64,000 bases of DNA from assembly GCA_017305715.1 (NCBI GenBank), contig JAFKKG010000019.1:124001-188000 (forward strand), in the 5' to 3' direction. The position numbers and the translations under genes are program-made. This document shows, piece by piece, positions 8,153-16,695 of the stretch; position 1 is the first letter of the stretch, and each line of letters opens with the position of its first letter. The notes below the pieces were generated by a model, which saw only the letters and a program-made list of their open reading frames with translations, made no database searches and was not told where the DNA came from. The DNA is from Hyphomicrobiales bacterium. GTDB lineage: Bacteria > Pseudomonadota > Alphaproteobacteria > Rhizobiales > Xanthobacteraceae.

Positions 8153-9025
8153 ATGACCGAACACAGCGATTTCGACAAAGTCTCCGGCAAGACCACCACC
8201 GGTCACGAGTGGGACGGCATCAAGGAATTGAACACGCCGCTGCCGCGATGGTGGGTGATCACGTTCTACCTGACGATCGTGTGGGCGGTCGGCTATTGGG
8301 TCGTGTATCCGGCTTGGCCGTTGCTGTGGAGTCACACCACCGGCGTGCTGAACTACTCGTCGCGTGCGGACGTTGCTGTCGAGCTTGCCAATCTCGAAAA
8401 GATCCGCGGCGCGAAGATGGTTGCGCTCGGCGCTGCGCCGTTGGCGGAAATCGAGAAGGATCCGGCATTGCTGGCTCTGGCGCGTGCTCGTGGCAGGACG
8501 GTGTTCGGCGACAACTGCGCGCCTTGCCATGGCAGCGGAGGCGCCGGTGCCAAGGGATATCCCAACCTGAACGATGACGAATGGTTGTGGGGCGGTTCGC
8601 TCGACCAGATCATGCAGACGATCCAGTTCGGTGTGCGTTCCGGACATGCGAAGGCCCACGAGAGCGCCATGCTGGCGTTCGGCAAGGAAGGCGTCCTCAA
8701 AAGAGATCAGATCATCACCGTCGCCAATTATGTCCGTTCGTTGTCGGGCCTCCCGACCAGTCCCGGCTATGACAAGTCGGCTGGCGCAAAGATCTTCGCG
8801 GACAACTGCACCTCCTGCCATGGTGATAACGCCAAGGGCAACCAGGAACTCGGCGCGCCCGACCTGACCGACAAGATCTGGCTCTACGGCTCGGACGAGG
8901 CGACGCTGGTCGAGACGATCAGCAACGGCCGCGCCGGTGTCATGCCGGCCTGGGTCGGTCGCCTCGATCCTTCCACGATCAAGGCGCTGGCCGTTTACGT
9001 GCACTCGCTCGGCGGGGGCAAGTGA
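8153..9025 (+). CDS. ccoP: cbb3-type cytochrome c oxidase subunit III (dihaem)
   Basis: A 290-residue dihaem cytochrome c that accepts electrons from periplasmic cytochromes or the bc1 complex. One membrane span lies at residues ~33-58. The two haem motifs are CAPCH (122-126) and CTSCH (219-223), each followed by the usual methionine region. The ATG at 8153 follows GGGAGGAGTGACGGGATC. It is last in the ccoNOQP operon. Confidence 0.96.
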   Translation: MTEHSDFDKVSGKTTTGHEWDGIKELNTPLPRWWVITFYLTIVWAVGYWVVYPAWPLLWSHTTGVLNYSSRADVAVELANLEKIRGAKMVALGAAPLAEIEKDPALLALARARGRTVFGDNCAPCHGSGGAGAKGYPNLNDDEWLWGGSLDQIMQTIQFGVRSGHAKAHESAMLAFGKEGVLKRDQIITVANYVRSLSGLPTSPGYDKSAGAKIFADNCTSCHGDNAKGNQELGAPDLTDKIWLYGSDEATLVETISNGRAGVMPAWVGRLDPSTIKALAVYVHSLGGGK

Positions 9026-9053
9026 CCGGCGTACGCGGGAAGTCGTGCGTTGT

Positions 9054-9067
9054 TTGAGGTGGATCAA
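9054..9067. promoter_or_regulatory. FixK/FNR box of the ccoG-fixHI-ccoS operon
   Basis: TTGAGGTGGATCAA matches TTGA-N6-TCAA. It sits 53 bp before the ccoG start, in the 94-bp gap after ccoP. Confidence 0.7.
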
Positions 9068-9119
9068 TCGCGGCTGCGGGAGCGGGCCTACAGTCTACCC
9101 AGGCACGAGATCAACCGCG

Positions 9120-10583
9120 ATGAACAAGCCCGTGAACCTCACTGAACTCCGTCTGGAAGACGACGGGCCGCTTTATGTGGCCCAGAAGAAAGTCTTTCCA
9201 CAGAGCGTTTCCGGAACCTTCCGCCGGATCAAATGGGGCCTGATGGCATTCTGCCTCGGCGTTTACTATTTGCTGCCGTTCGTGCGCTGGAATCGCGGAC
9301 TCGGAGCACCCGACCAGGCCGTGCTGGTCGATCTGCCGAACAGCCGCTTCTATTTCTTCTTCATCGAGCTGTGGCCGCAGGAAGTCTATTATTTCACCGG
9401 GCTGCTGATCCTCGCAGCCATCACGCTGTTTCTGATGAATTCGTTGGGCGGCCGCATCTGGTGCGGATACCTCTGTCCGCAAACCGTTTGGACGGACCTG
9501 TTCTACGCGGTGGAGCGTCTGATCGAAGGCGATCGCCGCGAGCGCATGCGCAAGGATGCGGCGCGCGGCACCATGAAATTGCAACGTTTCTCCGAGATTC
9601 TCCTGAAGCATTCGATCTGGCTGATGATCGCGTGGTGGACCGGCGGCGCCTGGGTGCTCTATTTCAACGACGCGCCGACACTGGTGAAGCAGTTGGTGAC
9701 GTTCCAGGCGCCGATGCTGGCCTATGTCTGGATCGCGATCCTGACGGCAACGACCTATCTGCTCGCCGGCTTCATGCGCGAACAGGTCTGCGTCTATATG
9801 TGCCCGTGGCCCCGCATTCAGGCGGCACTCACCGACGAATGGGCGCTCAACGTCACCTACAAATATGATCGCGGTGAAAAACGCACTTCGCTGAAGAAGG
9901 CGAACGAGTTGCGGGCGCTTGGCGAACCGGTCGGCGACTGCATCGACTGCTACCAATGCGTCGCCGTGTGCCCGACCGGGATAGACATCCGCAACGGCGC
10001 GCAGCTCGATTGCATCCAGTGCGGACTGTGCATCGACGCCTGCGACACTGTGATGACCAAAATCGGCCGGGAAACCCGCCTGATCGGATATGACAACGAC
10101 ATCAATATTCACCGCCGTCAGGCCGGTAAGCCGCCGGTCTATCGCATCGTGCGGCCGCGTACCGTCGTCTACGTGGCGATGATCGCCGGCGTTGGCGCGT
10201 TCATGTTGTATGCGCTGCTGACGCGGACGTTGCTCGACGTCAACGTGTTGCACGACCGCAATCCGGTTGCGGTAAAGCTGAGCGACGGATCGATCCGCAA
10301 CGCTTATACGGTTCGCCTGTTGAACAAGCGGGGCTTCGATCGCGTCATAGCGATCGATATCGACGGCCCGGCCAACGCAACGGTCCATGTCGTCGGCGTC
10401 GATTCCGTCACCCCGGAGCGGCCAATGATCGTGCTGGGGCGCGACCGGACCACCGAGTTGCGGCTGCTGGTGACGGCGCCTGCCGCAGACAATCCAGAGA
10501 AGTCGGTACCGGTGCATTTCCGCATTACCGATATCGGGCTCGGCGAGGTTGCATCCGCCACCGATAACTTTGTGACGCCATGA
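9120..10583 (+). CDS. ccoG: Cytochrome c oxidase accessory protein CcoG (FixG)
   Basis: A 487-residue membrane ferredoxin-like protein needed for copper delivery to cbb3 oxidase. Several membrane spans carry paired cysteines (IWCGYLCPQTVWTD and CVYMCPWPRIQ). A cytoplasmic region has two Fe-S motifs, CIDCYQCVAVCP and CIQCGLCIDAC. The C-terminal ~110 residues form an Ig-like domain after a last span. ATG 9120 gives the usual N-terminus; an open frame runs further upstream but overlaps ccoP. Confidence 0.95.
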   Translation: MNKPVNLTELRLEDDGPLYVAQKKVFPQSVSGTFRRIKWGLMAFCLGVYYLLPFVRWNRGLGAPDQAVLVDLPNSRFYFFFIELWPQEVYYFTGLLILAAITLFLMNSLGGRIWCGYLCPQTVWTDLFYAVERLIEGDRRERMRKDAARGTMKLQRFSEILLKHSIWLMIAWWTGGAWVLYFNDAPTLVKQLVTFQAPMLAYVWIAILTATTYLLAGFMREQVCVYMCPWPRIQAALTDEWALNVTYKYDRGEKRTSLKKANELRALGEPVGDCIDCYQCVAVCPTGIDIRNGAQLDCIQCGLCIDACDTVMTKIGRETRLIGYDNDINIHRRQAGKPPVYRIVRPRTVVYVAMIAGVGAFMLYALLTRTLLDVNVLHDRNPVAVKLSDGSIRNAYTVRLLNKRGFDRVIAIDIDGPANATVHVVGVDSVTPERPMIVLGRDRTTELRLLVTAPAADNPEKSVPVHFRITDIGLGEVASATDNFVTP

Positions 10584-10602
10584 GATCCGGGAGGGATGCC
10601 AG

Positions 10603-11100
10603 ATGAGCAACTCGCAGGCACCGCGACCTTTGACCGGCCGCATGGTGTTTTTCATGCTGGTCGCGTTCTTCGGGGTCGTGGTCGGGGTCAACCTCGCCAT
10701 GATGCGCTTTGCCGTCCAGACGCTGCCCGGCACCGAGGTCGACAGCGCTTATAGCGCGAGCCTGGCCTATGAAAAGCAGATCACCGCGGCCCGCGATCAG
10801 AACGCGCGCAACTGGAAGGTCGATGCGCATCTCGAGCGCAGCGGGCAGGGCGGCGCGACGCTGCAAATCGAAGCCCGCGATAGCAGCGGCCGGCCGATGT
10901 CGGGCCTGACGTTCCAGGGCCGATTCGAACGGCCCACCGACCGGCGCGCCGATCTGCCGGTGGCCCTCGCCGAGGTGGGGATCGGCGTCTATCGCGGTAG
11001 CGCGCCCGCGATCGCGCCCGGCCAATGGGACCTGGTGCTCGAAGGCGTCGCGGCAGGGCAGCGGATGTTCCTGTCGAAGAACCGTGTTCTGTTGAACTAG
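10603..11100 (+). CDS. fixH: FixH-family oxidase assembly protein
   Basis: A 165-residue protein with one N-terminal span (MVFFMLVAFFGVVVGVNLAM) and a periplasmic beta-rich domain, the FixH/CcoH layout. CcoH interacts with the cbb3 complex during assembly. It lies 19 bp after ccoG and 12 bp before fixI. Confidence 0.92.
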   Translation: MSNSQAPRPLTGRMVFFMLVAFFGVVVGVNLAMMRFAVQTLPGTEVDSAYSASLAYEKQITAARDQNARNWKVDAHLERSGQGGATLQIEARDSSGRPMSGLTFQGRFERPTDRRADLPVALAEVGIGVYRGSAPAIAPGQWDLVLEGVAAGQRMFLSKNRVLLN

Positions 11101-11112
11101 GAAGACAACGTC

Positions 11113-13305
11113 ATGCAGGCGACGCGCGACTTCTCACACTATGTCAGGGACCTCGGTTCCGGGGTATCGCATATCGATCTTGCGGTCGAAGGCGTGAGTT
11201 GCGCCGGCTGCATGTCCAAGATCGAGCGCGGCCTTTCGGCGCTTCCTGACGTGACGCTGGCCCGGGTCAATCTCACCGACCGTCGCGTCGCGCTGGAGTG
11301 GAAGCAGGGTACGCTGGATCCGGCCCGTTTGATCGACCGGTTGGCGGAGCTCGGTTACAAGGCCTATCCGTTCGAGCGGGTGCAGGCCGAAGCGCTGGAA
11401 ACCGAGCAGGCAGGCTTCCTTCTTCGCTGTCTTGGCGTAGCTGCCTTTGGGGCCATGAACGTGATGATGTTGTCGGTGCCTGTATGGTCCGGCAACGTCA
11501 CCGACATGATCCCGGAGCAGCGCGATTTCTTTCACTGGTTGTCGGCGCTGATTGCCTTGCCGGCGGTCGCCTATTCGGGACAACCGTTCTTCCGGTCCGC
11601 TCTGCGCGCCTTGCGGGCGCGCCGCACGAATATGGATGTTCCGATCAGCATCGGGATCGTGCTGGCGCTCGGGATGTCGGTGATGGAAACGATCCATCAC
11701 GCTGAGCATGCCTATTTCGATGCCGCGCTGATGCTGCTCACCTTCCTGCTGGCCGGCCGTTATCTCGATCAGAGCATGCGCCGCCGGACGCGCGCCGTCG
11801 CCGGAAACCTGGCGGCATTGAAAGCTGAAACAGCCACAAAATTCGTCGGTACCGACGAAATCTGCGAAGTGCCGATTGCCGCGGTGCAAGCGGGGGACGT
11901 CGTCTTGCTGCGGCCCGGTGAGCGTTCGGCCGTCGACGGCTCCGTGATCGAGGGACAATCCAAGATCGATCAAAGCCTGATTACTGGCGAGACCCTGCCG
12001 GTGAAGGCAGGACCGGGAACGGCTGTCTATGCGGGCGCGCTCAATCTCTCCGGCGCGTTGCGCGTGCGGGTGGCTGCGGCCTCCGAAGGCACGCTGCTGG
12101 CTGAAATCGGCCGGTTGCTCGACAACGCGGTACAGGCGCGCTCCCGATACGTGCAACTCGCGGACCGGGCGTCGCGGCTCTATGCCCCTATCGTGCATGC
12201 GGCGGCACTCCTGACCATGCTGGGTTGGGTCGTGTTCGGCGCGAGTTGGCACGACGCTATCGTTGCCGCGATTGCGGTTCTCATTATCACCTGTCCCTGT
12301 GCACTGGGATTGGCGATACCTGCGGTGCAGACCGTGGTTTCGGGCGCCCTGTTCCGCTCCGGCGTGCTGCTCAATTCGGGCGATGCGATCGAACGGCTGG
12401 CTGAAGTCGACAGGGTCGTGTTCGACAAGACGGGAACGCTGACCCTGGCCGAGCTCGATGTCGCCAATGCGGTGGACATCCCGCAAGCCGAATTCGAGCT
12501 GGCCGGCCGGGTCGCTCTTTCCAGCCATCATCCGGTCGCGGCCGCGGTCGCCCGGGCGTCGGGTGCAAGGAAGCCTTTGGCTGGGATGGAGGAAGTCGCA
12601 GGCCAGGGCGTGCGGGGCTATGTCGGCGAGCTTGAGGTCAGGCTGGGCCGGCCCTCGTTCTGCGGCGCAGATCGACTCGCGAACGAAATCCTGTGCAGGG
12701 ATCCGGAAGCCTCCGTCGTCGCCTTCCGTCATGGGGAGGCCTGCCATGTCCTTGCGGTACGGCAATTGTTGCGCGCGGACGCCGCCGCCGCGCTGGCGAC
12801 GCTTACGCGGGCCGGAATTGCGATCGAGATTCTCTCCGGCGATCGTGAGCCCGCGGTGAAACACACGGCCCAATTGCTCGGAATTCATGAATGGCGCGCC
12901 GGGGTCACGCCGGCTGACAAGATCGCCCGGATCGAGGATCTGAAGCGGCAGGGCTTGAAGGTCATGATGGTGGGAGATGGCATGAACGATGCGCCGGCGC
13001 TGGCGGCCGCGCATGTCTCGATGTCACCGGTGAGCGCCACCCATTTGAGCCAGGCTACGGCCGACCTTGTCTTCCTGGGTAATCGTCTGGCGCCCGTCGT
13101 GGCTGCGGTCGGGCTGTCCCGCAAGGCGCTGCGTGTGATGCGGCAAAATCTGTGGCTGGCTGCGGGATATAATCTCCTTGCGGTGCCGTTGGCGATTGCA
13201 GGCCTGGCCACCCCACTGGTGGCGGCTGCAGCCATGTCCGGTTCGTCCCTTTTGGTGATTTTGAACGCCCTTCGCGCGCATCGCGGAGTGAAGGAATTGA
13301 GCTGA
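11113..13305 (+). CDS. fixI: Copper P1B-type ATPase FixI (CcoI/CopA2 type)
   Basis: A 730-residue P-type ATPase that exports copper for the binuclear centre of cbb3 oxidase. In order it has a heavy-metal domain with C30-A-G-C33, an actuator domain (SLITGETLPVKAG), the membrane metal motif CPC (ITCPCALGLAIP), the phosphorylation site DKTGTLT, the HP motif (SSHHPVA) and the hinge GDGMNDAPAL. The stop overlaps the ccoS start by one base. Confidence 0.95.
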   Translation: MQATRDFSHYVRDLGSGVSHIDLAVEGVSCAGCMSKIERGLSALPDVTLARVNLTDRRVALEWKQGTLDPARLIDRLAELGYKAYPFERVQAEALETEQAGFLLRCLGVAAFGAMNVMMLSVPVWSGNVTDMIPEQRDFFHWLSALIALPAVAYSGQPFFRSALRALRARRTNMDVPISIGIVLALGMSVMETIHHAEHAYFDAALMLLTFLLAGRYLDQSMRRRTRAVAGNLAALKAETATKFVGTDEICEVPIAAVQAGDVVLLRPGERSAVDGSVIEGQSKIDQSLITGETLPVKAGPGTAVYAGALNLSGALRVRVAAASEGTLLAEIGRLLDNAVQARSRYVQLADRASRLYAPIVHAAALLTMLGWVVFGASWHDAIVAAIAVLIITCPCALGLAIPAVQTVVSGALFRSGVLLNSGDAIERLAEVDRVVFDKTGTLTLAELDVANAVDIPQAEFELAGRVALSSHHPVAAAVARASGARKPLAGMEEVAGQGVRGYVGELEVRLGRPSFCGADRLANEILCRDPEASVVAFRHGEACHVLAVRQLLRADAAAALATLTRAGIAIEILSGDREPAVKHTAQLLGIHEWRAGVTPADKIARIEDLKRQGLKVMMVGDGMNDAPALAAAHVSMSPVSATHLSQATADLVFLGNRLAPVVAAVGLSRKALRVMRQNLWLAAGYNLLAVPLAIAGLATPLVAAAAMSGSSLLVILNALRAHRGVKELS

Positions 13306-13469
13306 TGGAAGTCCTGGTAATACTCGTCCCGCTGGCGCTGATGCTCGGCCTTGTTGGCCTGGCGGCATTTCTCTGGTCGCTCAAGAATGGCCAGTACGAT
13401 GACCTTGAAGGGGCGGGGTGGCGAGCGATTGCCGAGGATGAACCCGTTCGGGAGAAGCAGATTCTTTGA
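13305..13469 (+). CDS. ccoS: cbb3 oxidase maturation protein CcoS (FixS)
   Basis: A 54-residue protein starting MEVLVILVPLALML with one membrane span and the family signature FLWSLKNGQYDDLEG. CcoS is needed for haem and copper insertion into CcoN. TGATG overlap with fixI implies translational coupling. It closes the assembly operon. Confidence 0.93.
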   Translation: MEVLVILVPLALMLGLVGLAAFLWSLKNGQYDDLEGAGWRAIAEDEPVREKQIL

Positions 13470-13550
13470 ATGGTAGTGCCGGTCGGCAGAAATTGCCGGA
13501 AACATCCCGACATTGAAGATGGCACGAAATGGCTGCCAGGAGATCGAGCG

Positions 13551-14543
13551 ATGCACAGACGACAACTGCTGATCGGCGCGGCGGGCCTCGCGATGGGCGC
13601 TTCGATCGCTGCACCGGCCGTGGTCCAGGCAAAGACGAGGCTCCGGCTCGGATATCTCCACGTCGTTGCCGTCGACGGGCAGATCTGGACCGGTCTCGAT
13701 CGCGGCTCGTTTGCGCGGAACGGGATCGACTTCGATTTGTCGGAGTTCAACACCGGACCCGAAGTCTTCGAGGCGCTGGCGGCCGGCAAGGTTGACGTGG
13801 TGTCGGCAGGCGCGGTGATCTCGAACCACCTGGCACTTGGCGCCGGTCGCGCCTACCTGATCAACGATGTCGAGATCGCCACCGCGCAGCTCTGGGTGCG
13901 ACCTGACCTCGGCGTCAGGACATTTGCTGATCTCAGGAGCAAACGCATGGCGACGACGACCAGGACGACAGCTCACATCTTTCTCGATCGGGCGCTTCGT
14001 GCCAACAACATCGGCGCTTCCGAAGTCGAGGTGCGCAACAGCAGCATGTCCGCAGCGGTGGCGTCCTTCATCGCCGGCGAAGTTCCAGCCGTCGCACTCT
14101 GGGTGCCCTTCAACATCACGGTACGCGAAAAGTTGCCTGCGGCGATCAAGCTGGTGGACGCATCGGCCTTTTATCCGCAATCCGCCGTGGTGGGCGGTTG
14201 GGTCGCTGGCCATGATTACTTCAACAGCAAGAGGGACGTGCTCACCGACATCATTCGTGGATGGGCGGAGGCCAACGACTATATGCTGCGCAACAGCGCT
14301 GCCGTGGCGGACGCCTTGCAGAAAGGGCACTACCGTCAGGCGTCGGTTGCCGACGTCGTCGAAGCGCTCAAGGCCCAGAAGATGTTTTCATCCCGTGAGT
14401 GGAAACGACCATATTCCGACGGCACCGTGGTGAAATGGCTGCAGCAGGTCAGTGATTTCTTCATGGCCGACGCAGGCATTACCAATGCGAAGCCGGCCGC
14501 AGATTATTTCGATCCCAGCCTTTACCTGGCGACGATCCAATAA
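13551..14543 (+). CDS. ABC transporter substrate-binding protein, NMT1/SsuA-like
   Basis: A 330-residue periplasmic binding protein. The N-terminus MHRRQLLIGAAGLAMGAS with a twin arginine and an AxA-type cleavage region (VVQAKT) looks like a Tat signal. The body has the NMT1/NrtA/SsuA pattern (LGYLHVVAVDGQIW, then FEALAAGKVDVVSAGAVIS). The likely ligand class is nitrate, sulfonate, taurine or a pyrimidine precursor; none can be chosen. No permease or ATPase gene lies nearby, so it is an orphan receptor. I start at ATG 13551 after AGGAGATCGAGCG; an open frame extends 27 codons upstream. Confidence 0.78.
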   Translation: MHRRQLLIGAAGLAMGASIAAPAVVQAKTRLRLGYLHVVAVDGQIWTGLDRGSFARNGIDFDLSEFNTGPEVFEALAAGKVDVVSAGAVISNHLALGAGRAYLINDVEIATAQLWVRPDLGVRTFADLRSKRMATTTRTTAHIFLDRALRANNIGASEVEVRNSSMSAAVASFIAGEVPAVALWVPFNITVREKLPAAIKLVDASAFYPQSAVVGGWVAGHDYFNSKRDVLTDIIRGWAEANDYMLRNSAAVADALQKGHYRQASVADVVEALKAQKMFSSREWKRPYSDGTVVKWLQQVSDFFMADAGITNAKPAADYFDPSLYLATIQ

Positions 14544-14590
14544 ACGAATACCCCGGACTTATGAGAGCCAGACGTGCCGGCGGCGAGCAG

Positions 14591-14612
14591 CCGCTTCTGG
14601 CGCGAAGCAGCC
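14591..14612. repeat. Short dispersed repeat, copy 1
   Basis: CCGCTTCTGGCGCGAAGC plus AGCC; close copies lie at 28858-28879 (20 of 22 identical) and 52182-52203. It sits in the 297-bp gap 14544-14840, in which I see no gene and no other clear signal. Confidence 0.5.
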
Positions 14613-14840
14613 AGTCACGGGGTGACCGCAGAACAAACATGCCATACCGGTGGGCTGAGATCGCCTTTTAAGTAACAGGAGCAGTGGACCTACCGAAAAG
14701 CTTCAATGTGATCAACGTCACCTTGGAATTGGAGACATTTTGACGGACGCGCGGGTCGGACGGCCGCTGGCAGAAAGCTGGTAGCTAACTCGGATTAACG
14801 CGGACTACCGTGACTTCACGGACCATAAGCCCCCAACTTG

Positions 14841-16448
14841 TTAGAACCAAATAGGAGCTATGCCGCGGTTTACGAGATGAAGATTCTGCTTCAATAAGTC
14901 ACTCATACCACCGAGATCGACAGACTGACGAGCGACCGCGCAGACGTAGTGATCAGGGCGGACCAGGGCGGCAATCAAACCGTGGTCTCGAAGCCATTTG
15001 TCCACCAGGCCGTCCGCTTCAACGATCGACCATTCAAGATCTCCAATTTTCCTTGTGGATGAGCCTTCGGCAAGTCGCAACACCACGCCATCAAGCTCCG
15101 CGAGTGTTTTGCGTATGGATTCGGGAATTTCCTTTTCAACTGCATCTGACCGCAAGATCAGTCGGAACGAATAGCCAATTACGTCGTCGAGCAGGCGCCC
15201 ACCTTCATCTGTAATGACTCTGGGTTGGGGGAAGCGCATGCCCACTGGCGCTCCCTGGTCGGAGCAAAGTGCGCCTTCAACGAGCGCTGGGATGAGACTT
15301 TGACGATACTTAACGGCGGGTGGATCACCGTTTTCAGCGAGCATCTTGAGATCTCGTTCCGCCGCTTTGATCGGATCGAGTTCGCAAATGATGCGCCCTA
15401 GAACTTTTGCCGTTTCAGTTGTCGTTCGTACATGCGGTCGACGTTCCTGCTGATAGGTATCAAGCAGATCGGGCGAAGCTTGCCCCTTGATGACACAACA
15501 AAGCTTCCATGCGAGGTTCGCTGCGTCCCGAATACCCTGGCACATGCCTTGAGCCATGAATGGGGGCGTCATGTGCGCGGCATCGCCTGCCAGCAGAATA
15601 CGGCCACTTCGCCATTCCTTGGCGACGAGCGCGTGGAACACATAAGTTGCTGCCCGCCATAATTTGCCATCCTCGGGCGTCAACCAGCGTCCCAGGAGGC
15701 GCCAAATTCTTGCCTCGTTATCCATTTCCTCCGCAGTCTCCCCCGGAAGGAGCATGAATTCCCACCGGCGGTGATTGCCCGAACCCACGACGTAGGTCGT
15801 TGGTCGCTCTGGGTCACAATACTGAACGAGCGTTCGCGGCAGCTTTTCCAAACCTTTATCACCGACCAACATGTCAATCACCAGCCAAGGCTCGTCGAAG
15901 TCCAAAGATTCCAAGCCGGTATCCATGAATCTGCGCACAACACTTGCGCCGCCATCGCATCCCACAACGAAGCGGGCCCGCAATTGGTCAGTGGAGCCAG
16001 CGTGATCCAGCAACGTAAGTTCCACGTGATCATCATGCTGCCTAATTCCCTCTAGCGTCGTGCGAAGGCGCACCTCAACGCAGGGTATTTCAGCTATGGA
16101 ACGCCGGAGCGCCTCTTCGAATGGCGGTTGCTTGAACATGAACCCGGGTTGCCAACCTTGGGGGTAAGGTGGCGGAATGGGTTCGTACCGTGCAATGATC
16201 TTGCCTCCGATCCCGCGATATTCCGTCGGAGGATATGGGGCGATGTGCGCGGCCATCGCCTCGCTAAGCCCAAGGTTCTGAATGACGCGCATTACCTCGT
16301 GATCGAAGGAAATTGCGCGCGGCAAGGGAAAGAGTTCATCGGCTTTGTCAAAAACAACGGTGTTTATACCGGCCCGTCCCAACAGGGCGGAGAGAATGGC
16401 ACCTACCGGCCCGAGACCAACTACTGCAACATCAACGATGCTGGACAT
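14841..16448 (-). CDS. FAD-dependent aromatic monooxygenase, MhpA/PheA-like
   Basis: A 535-residue class A flavin monooxygenase that uses NAD(P)H and oxygen to hydroxylate an aromatic ring. The FAD-binding start VAVVGLGPVGAILSALLGRAG carries GxGxxG, and the second FAD motif is RILLAGDAAHMTPPFMAQGM. The C-terminal thioredoxin-like part (LIAALVRPDHYVCAVA) matches 3-(3-hydroxyphenyl)propionate hydroxylase relatives. ATG 16448 is preceded by GGAGGTAAAGAAT; an open frame runs 33 codons further but lacks family features. It is last in a minus-strand run from the AraC gene. Base use is visibly less GC-rich than in the fix cluster. Confidence 0.88.
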   Translation of the reverse strand: MSSIVDVAVVGLGPVGAILSALLGRAGINTVVFDKADELFPLPRAISFDHEVMRVIQNLGLSEAMAAHIAPYPPTEYRGIGGKIIARYEPIPPPYPQGWQPGFMFKQPPFEEALRRSIAEIPCVEVRLRTTLEGIRQHDDHVELTLLDHAGSTDQLRARFVVGCDGGASVVRRFMDTGLESLDFDEPWLVIDMLVGDKGLEKLPRTLVQYCDPERPTTYVVGSGNHRRWEFMLLPGETAEEMDNEARIWRLLGRWLTPEDGKLWRAATYVFHALVAKEWRSGRILLAGDAAHMTPPFMAQGMCQGIRDAANLAWKLCCVIKGQASPDLLDTYQQERRPHVRTTTETAKVLGRIICELDPIKAAERDLKMLAENGDPPAVKYRQSLIPALVEGALCSDQGAPVGMRFPQPRVITDEGGRLLDDVIGYSFRLILRSDAVEKEIPESIRKTLAELDGVVLRLAEGSSTRKIGDLEWSIVEADGLVDKWLRDHGLIAALVRPDHYVCAVARQSVDLGGMSDLLKQNLHLVNRGIAPIWF

Positions 16449-16503
16449 ATTCTTTACCTCCACCGAATCGCTCAAAACGCATCGGCTGCGCCTCCCGGCC
16501 TGA

Positions 16504-16695
16504 TCAGGGACCGCAATCGCCGGGCACGGCCACATTTTTCGCTGCAAGCGTAGCTAGTCGGGTAAGCGTCCCGCGAACGACCGGTATCCCGGCCAACGAC
16601 CCCCTGGACATTGCCTCAAACCCACGTTCGCCGGGCAAGTAGACGCCATCAGCCCCTTCAGCCGGCGGCAAACCTTTGATCGCAAACTCCATCAC
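16504..16695 (-). pseudogene. C-terminal fragment of an Ldh2/MDH2-family dehydrogenase
   Basis: Sixty-three residues (FAIKGLPPAEGADGVYLPGE onwards) match the last ~60 residues of the full Ldh-family protein encoded at 27757-28824, which reads DIKGLPPAQENGDVYLPGE in the same place. The shared part includes GERGF, GIP and GTLxRL and runs to the end. No catalytic or NAD-binding part is present, so this is a gene tail. Its first ATG overlaps the stop of the upstream receptor gene (TGATG), so it may still be translated as a short peptide. Confidence 0.75.

Noticed and set aside
11134-13014. A 626-codon frame opposite fixI
   Set aside because: Antisense shadow of a strongly conserved P-type ATPase gene.
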